Shown here one piece after another: positions 60,311-64,000 of a stretch of DNA of 64,000 bases. Source of the DNA: a bacterium (GTDB lineage: Bacteria > UBP15 > UBA6099); contig JAKQPS010000037.1 of assembly GCA_029564595.1 (NCBI GenBank), positions 1 through 64,000 of the forward strand, written 5' to 3'. Made by a program: the position numbers and the translations under genes. Every line of letters starts with the position of its first letter. Position 1 is the stretch's first letter. The notes beneath the pieces are model-generated. The model ran no database searches, was not told where the DNA came from, and worked only from the letters and a program-made list of their open reading frames with translations.

Positions 60311-61447
60311 ATGGCTATACCCCTCACGGAAGAGCAACACATGGTGCAGTTGATGGTGCGCGACTTCGCGCGCCGCGAGATAGAGCCGGTCGCGGCAAAA
60401 AACGCCGCCGCGAAAAAGTTTCCAGCCGACATCATTAAAAAAATGGGCGGCCTCGGCCTCATGGGCATGATGGTTCCAGAAGAATACGGCGGCTCGGCCG
60501 CGGGAGCAGTATCTTATGTTCTCGCGATTCAGGAGGTCGCCTTCTCCTGCGCGTCCACAGCCGTGACGATGTCTGTGAACAACCTGTCGTGCGGCCCCAT
60601 CCTCTCTCACGGAAACGAGGAACAGAAGAAAAAATATCTCGCGCCGCTGGCGTCAGGCAGACAGCTCGGCGCGTTTGCCATCACCGAACCGGATGCAGGC
60701 TCGGACGCCGCTTCGGTCGCCGCCCGCGCCGTCAAAAAGGGCGACTCCTACATAATCAACGGAAGCAAAAGCTTCATCACGAACGGCGGATACGCGGACA
60801 CGTTCATAGTGATAGCGCGCACCGGGAGCGAGCCGCGCGGGCGCGGCATGTCGGCGTTCATCGTCGAGCGCGGCGTTCCCGGCTTCGAGATCGGACGCGA
60901 AGAAGACAAGATGGGCCTCACCGCCTCCAGCACAGTTTCGCTTTCTTTCGACGATTGCAAGGTTCCGGCGCGCAACCTGCTTGGCGCGGAAGGGCAGGGA
61001 TTCGAGATAGCCATGACCGCCCTCGACAGCGGGCGCATCGGCATCGCCTCGCAGGGCGTAGGGATGGCTCGCGCCGCTCTCGCCGAAGCGGTCTCGTACG
61101 CGAACGCCCGAAAACAGTTCGGGCGCGCTCTCGCCCGCAATCAGGCCATCCAGTGGATGATAGCGGACGCCGCGCGCGATATTGAGGCAGCCCACCTGCT
61201 CACCCTCAGCGCCGCCACTTCCAAAGACCGGGGCGAGCCTTTCACCATCGAGGCCTCAATCGCCAAGCTGTTCGCCACAGAGGCGGCCAACCGCATCGCC
61301 TACGACGCCTTGCAGATTCACGGCGGATACGGCTACACCAAAGAATATAAAATCGAGCGCCTGTACCGAGACGCGCGCGTCTCCACCATCTACGAGGGAA
61401 CATCCGAAGTGCAACGCATGGTCATCGCCCGCGACGCGCTTCAGTAG
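60311..61447 (+). CDS. Acyl-CoA dehydrogenase
   Basis: 378 residues, GGAG ten bases upstream. Complete FAD-dependent fold: EEQHMVQLMVRDFARREI, MMVPEEYGGSAAGAV, FAITEPDAGSDAASV (FAD site), GSKSFITNGGYAD, MGLTASSTVSLSFDDCKVP, ARKQFGRALARNQAIQ and HGGYGYTKEYKIERLYRDARV. The catalytic base is Glu362 (IYEGTSEVQRM), as in short- and branched-chain enzymes. It introduces a double bond at C2-C3 of an acyl-CoA and passes electrons to ETF; no ETF genes are in view. It follows the HTH-cupin regulator by 72 bases. Confidence 0.95.
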   Translation: MAIPLTEEQHMVQLMVRDFARREIEPVAAKNAAAKKFPADIIKKMGGLGLMGMMVPEEYGGSAAGAVSYVLAIQEVAFSCASTAVTMSVNNLSCGPILSHGNEEQKKKYLAPLASGRQLGAFAITEPDAGSDAASVAARAVKKGDSYIINGSKSFITNGGYADTFIVIARTGSEPRGRGMSAFIVERGVPGFEIGREEDKMGLTASSTVSLSFDDCKVPARNLLGAEGQGFEIAMTALDSGRIGIASQGVGMARAALAEAVSYANARKQFGRALARNQAIQWMIADAARDIEAAHLLTLSAATSKDRGEPFTIEASIAKLFATEAANRIAYDALQIHGGYGYTKEYKIERLYRDARVSTIYEGTSEVQRMVIARDALQ

Positions 61448-61478
61448 CTCCAGACGCGACCTCTGACCGGAGGCGGCC

Positions 61479-62693
61479 ATGAGCGCCGTCGAACTGACTT
61501 ACGAAGACTGCAAAAGAATCCTCGCTCAAGAGCGGCTGCCGAGGGCGTTCGTCAATCTGGACGCTTTCGACTCAAACGCCCGCAAGATGTTTTCTATTCT
61601 CGAAGGCACGGGAAAAACGATGCGGATCGCGTCAAAATCGTTGCGTTGCGCCGATCTGCTAGGACGCGCGTTCGAACTTGGCGGAGCCGCCGCCAAGGGC
61701 GTGATGTCATTCACCGTCGAGGAAGCCGACTTCCTCGTCAGGCGCGGATTCGACGACATACTGGTCGCTTACCCCACCGCTCGCGCGAAGGATTTCGAGA
61801 TTCTTTGCGCGCTCGCGGAGCGAGGCGCGGACGTTTCCGTCGTGTGCGACAGCGAGGAAAACGCGCGGGCGCTCAGCGCGGCGGGCGTCGCGGCGGGCGT
61901 CGTTATCCAGCTTGTGGTCGAGGTGGACATGAGCCTGCGTCCGGCGGGCGGGGCCGCTCATCTCGGCGTCAGGCGCTCCACCGTCAGAACCGGAAGCGAC
62001 GCCCTGCGGGTCGCGCGCGCCGCCGAAAAGGCGGGCGGCGCGGCCGTCATCGGCATCATGGGCTACGAGGCTCAAATCGCCGGCATGGCGGACGAAAATC
62101 CGTTCTCCCGCGCTCTCAATCCAGCTCGAAAACTCATCCGCGAAATGTCCAAACCCGATGTCAGGCGGCGCAGAGAAAGCGTCGTCTCTTTCCTGAGAAA
62201 AAACGGAGTTGATTTGCGAATCGTCAACGGCGGCGGCACGGGCAGCTTGGACTTCACCTCCCGCGACGACTCCTGCACCGAGACCACCGCAGGCTCCGGC
62301 TTCTACTGCCCGCACCTGTTTTCCTATTACTCGAATCTGGACCTGACCCCGGCGGCGTTTTTCGCGCTTCAGGCGTCGCGGTTCCCCGCGCGCCGCATGG
62401 TCGCCTGCAACGGCGGCGGCTATGTCGCCTCAGGCGAAGCGGGCGAGGACAGGCTTCCTCTCCCTTGCCTGCCGAAAGGCGCGAGGCTGACCAAACTCGA
62501 AGGCGCGGGAGAAGTCCAGACCCCCGTCGAGTTGCCCCACGGCGTTTCAATTTCTCCGGGCGACCCGGTTATATTCCGCCACGCCAAAGCCGGAGAACTG
62601 ACCGAGCGATTCAACGAGTTGTTGTTGATAAGCGACAAGACCGCCGTCGGCTCCGTCCCCACCTACAGGGGCGAGGGCTTCAGCTTTCTGTAA
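61479..62693 (+). CDS. PLP-dependent amino-acid deaminase/aldolase (alanine-racemase fold)
   Basis: 404 residues, CCGGAGG upstream, 31 bases after the acyl-CoA dehydrogenase. The barrel begins PRAFVNLDAFDSNARKM, and KTMRIASKSLRC carries the PLP lysine. Further motifs are DDILVAYPT, VVCDSEEN, VEVDMSLRPAGG, GIMGYEAQIAG and NGGGTGSLDF. The C-terminal part belongs to the D-serine-dehydratase-like/D-threonine-aldolase group rather than alanine racemase (AGSGFYCPHLF, FRHAKAGELTERFNEL with the metal-site region). It should act on a D- or beta-hydroxy amino acid. It probably shares a transcript with the acyl-CoA dehydrogenase. Confidence 0.87.
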   Translation: MSAVELTYEDCKRILAQERLPRAFVNLDAFDSNARKMFSILEGTGKTMRIASKSLRCADLLGRAFELGGAAAKGVMSFTVEEADFLVRRGFDDILVAYPTARAKDFEILCALAERGADVSVVCDSEENARALSAAGVAAGVVIQLVVEVDMSLRPAGGAAHLGVRRSTVRTGSDALRVARAAEKAGGAAVIGIMGYEAQIAGMADENPFSRALNPARKLIREMSKPDVRRRRESVVSFLRKNGVDLRIVNGGGTGSLDFTSRDDSCTETTAGSGFYCPHLFSYYSNLDLTPAAFFALQASRFPARRMVACNGGGYVASGEAGEDRLPLPCLPKGARLTKLEGAGEVQTPVELPHGVSISPGDPVIFRHAKAGELTERFNELLLISDKTAVGSVPTYRGEGFSFL

Positions 62694-62738
62694 CCCGCCT
62701 GCAACGGATGTCAGGGAATATTTTAAGCTTTCCCTCTG

Positions 62739-64000
62739 TCAGCGGCGGTAGCTGTTGGTGATGGGCAGGCGTCGGTCTCGTCCGAACGCTTTCGGGGTGA
62801 TTTTGACTCCGGGCGCGGACTGGCGGCGCTTGTACTCGGCGGCGTCAACCATCCTTATCACGTCCGCAACGGCTGCGGGGTCGTTCCCCATCTCCACTAT
62901 CTCGTCCATGCTCAGGTCGTCTTCCACGTACGCGTGGAGAATCGGGTCGAGTACCGAATACGGCGGCAGGGAATCCTCGTCCTTCTGTCCGGGTTTCAGT
63001 TCCGCGGTGGGCGGCCGCACGATGGTGGCGCGCGGGATTATCTCCCGCCCGGCCGCGGCGTTGATGTGCTCCGACAGCCTGTAAACCGTCGTTTTCAGCA
63101 CGTCCTTTATCGCGTTGAACCCGCCCGCCATGTCTCCGTACAGAGTGCAGTAGCCGACGGCGACCTCGCTTTTGTTGCCGGTTGTCAACACAAGCCAGCC
63201 GAAACGGTTCGACAGCGCCATGAGAATGTTTCCGCGTATGCGCGCCTGCAGGTTTTCCCGCTCTATGCCGGGATCCCCGGGGCCGAAGGCTTCCTTGAGG
63301 TCTGAAGCGTACGCGGCGAGCGCGTTTCCGATGGGGATTTTTATAAGTTTTACGCCGAGGTTTGCGGCGAGGATTTCGGCGTCCGAGAGGGTCTCGGCTG
63401 ACGTGTATTCCGAAGGCATGGTGACGCACACGACGTTCTGTCTGCCGAGGGCCTCGACCGCCACGCAGGCGGAGAGCGCCGAGTCTATTCCCCCGCTGAG
63501 GCCGAGCACGATTTTCTTGAAGCCGTTCTTGCGGGCGTAGTCGCGCGTCCCGGCGATGAGCGCGGCGAGGATTTCGTCGATGTCCGACATCTGCGGGGCG
63601 ACGGTGTGAGAGGCCGGGGCCCAAGAGGCGGTGACTTTCGACGAGAGAGAGAGCCGGGGCTGCTGCGCGGATACGCGCGGCGCGCGCTTTGCCAACCGGG
63701 GATCGTCGGAATCGATGTCCACGACAAGCAAATTTTCCACGAACCGCTGCGAGCGCGCGAATACCGAGCCGCCCGGCTCGGCCGCTATCGCGCCTCCGTC
63801 GAACACAAGCTCGTCCTGCCCGCCGACGAGGTTGACATACAGCACAAACGCCCCCGCGCGCGTCGCCAGCCCGCCGACAAGCTCCTCTCTCACGTGCGCC
63901 TTGCCCGCGTGGAACGGCGAGGCCGACATGTTGATTATCAGCTCCGCGCCAGCGCGTCGCGCTTCCGTTTCCGCCCTGCCCCCCGTCACCCACAAATCCT
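62739..64000 (-). CDS. nadE: Glutamine-dependent NAD+ synthetase, partial (5' part outside window)
   Basis: The frame is open to the right edge. The visible N-terminal part is the end of the nitrilase-type glutaminase domain: DLWVTGG, then GAELIINMSASPFHAGK and FVLYVNLVGGQDELVFDGG. The Cys of its catalytic set normally sits just before the DLW, so it is just outside. The C-terminal ammonia-dependent synthetase domain is complete: the PP-loop VLGLSGGIDSALSACVA, TGNKSEVAVGYCTLYGDMAGG, and the end KITPKAFGRDRRLPITNSYR. The enzyme makes NAD+ from nicotinate adenine dinucleotide, ATP and glutamine. It converges on the PLP gene with 45 bases between the stops. Confidence 0.95.
   Translation of the reverse strand, partial: DLWVTGGRAETEARRAGAELIINMSASPFHAGKAHVREELVGGLATRAGAFVLYVNLVGGQDELVFDGGAIAAEPGGSVFARSQRFVENLLVVDIDSDDPRLAKRAPRVSAQQPRLSLSSKVTASWAPASHTVAPQMSDIDEILAALIAGTRDYARKNGFKKIVLGLSGGIDSALSACVAVEALGRQNVVCVTMPSEYTSAETLSDAEILAANLGVKLIKIPIGNALAAYASDLKEAFGPGDPGIERENLQARIRGNILMALSNRFGWLVLTTGNKSEVAVGYCTLYGDMAGGFNAIKDVLKTTVYRLSEHINAAAGREIIPRATIVRPPTAELKPGQKDEDSLPPYSVLDPILHAYVEDDLSMDEIVEMGNDPAAVADVIRMVDAAEYKRRQSAPGVKITPKAFGRDRRLPITNSYRR

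Noticed and set aside
1-64000. tRNA, rRNA and known riboswitches
   Set aside because: I read both strands for T-loop-like and conserved rRNA segments and saw none; a covariance-model scan would be needed to exclude small RNAs.

Overview
This window is GC-rich DNA from a diderm (Gram-negative-type) bacterium. The evidence for an outer membrane is a TamB-like translocation protein, a 1,106-residue beta-barrel ending in an aromatic beta-signal, and several exported proteins. Gene families (EF-G-like GTPase, MmgE/PrpD, acyl-CoA dehydrogenase, HdrD-like Fe-S proteins, Rhs cores) and intergenic repeats would fit an uncultivated environmental lineage, but nothing here fixes the phylum. I saw no rRNA, tRNA, CRISPR array or phage structural module.

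Layout. 0-5.4 kb is an accessory region: the 5' end of an IS element at the left edge, two Rhs-core modules sharing a 259-bp near-identical segment but carrying different C-terminal tips, an AT-rich possible immunity partner, several repeat families, and a YhcC-like radical SAM gene bracketed by direct repeats. 5.4-13.1 kb holds small membrane and unknown proteins, an SDR epimerase, an ARPP-1/DUF6569 protein, and a minus-strand operon of a dolichol-phosphate-mannose-synthase-like glycosyltransferase, a radical SAM protein and a polytopic membrane protein. 13.2-16.4 kb carries a pyruvate-kinase-C-like protein with a small partner, an AT-rich island with a tail-anchored protein, and a double-hotdog MaoC protein. 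16.7-25.4 kb has divergent PilZ-like and EF-G-like genes, then an exported protein, dCTP deaminase, leucyl aminopeptidase and two convergent Fe-S proteins. 25.5-31.6 kb is an envelope module: a TamB-like protein, a sigma-70-family factor and a membrane-anchored Pro/Ala-rich protein.

31.8-51.4 kb is a large surface-polysaccharide locus: three methyltransferases, GT4 and GT2 glycosyltransferases, a GT-C enzyme, a heparinase-like protein, a six-hairpin-like protein, a flippase, an SGNH hydrolase, a GNAT and a two-domain oxidoreductase, with a complete tyrosine recombinase in the middle. 51.5-56.7 kb has a PH-like membrane protein, the large barrel, a PAP2 phosphatase and a hotdog thioesterase. 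56.8-62.7 kb looks catabolic: alpha/beta hydrolase, MmgE/PrpD, HTH-cupin regulator, acyl-CoA dehydrogenase and a PLP-dependent alanine-racemase-fold enzyme. NAD+ synthetase runs off the right edge.

Points most worth a second look: a family of two-hairpin intergenic repeats with apparent compensatory changes, concentrated at gene 3' ends and convergent junctions; a dCTP deaminase homologue with serine at the catalytic glutamate position; an SDR with phenylalanine at the catalytic tyrosine; the Rhs/IS/repeat mosaic; a nine-codon leader ORF abutting the first polysaccharide gene; and a cysteine-cluster ferredoxin facing an HdrD-like protein.
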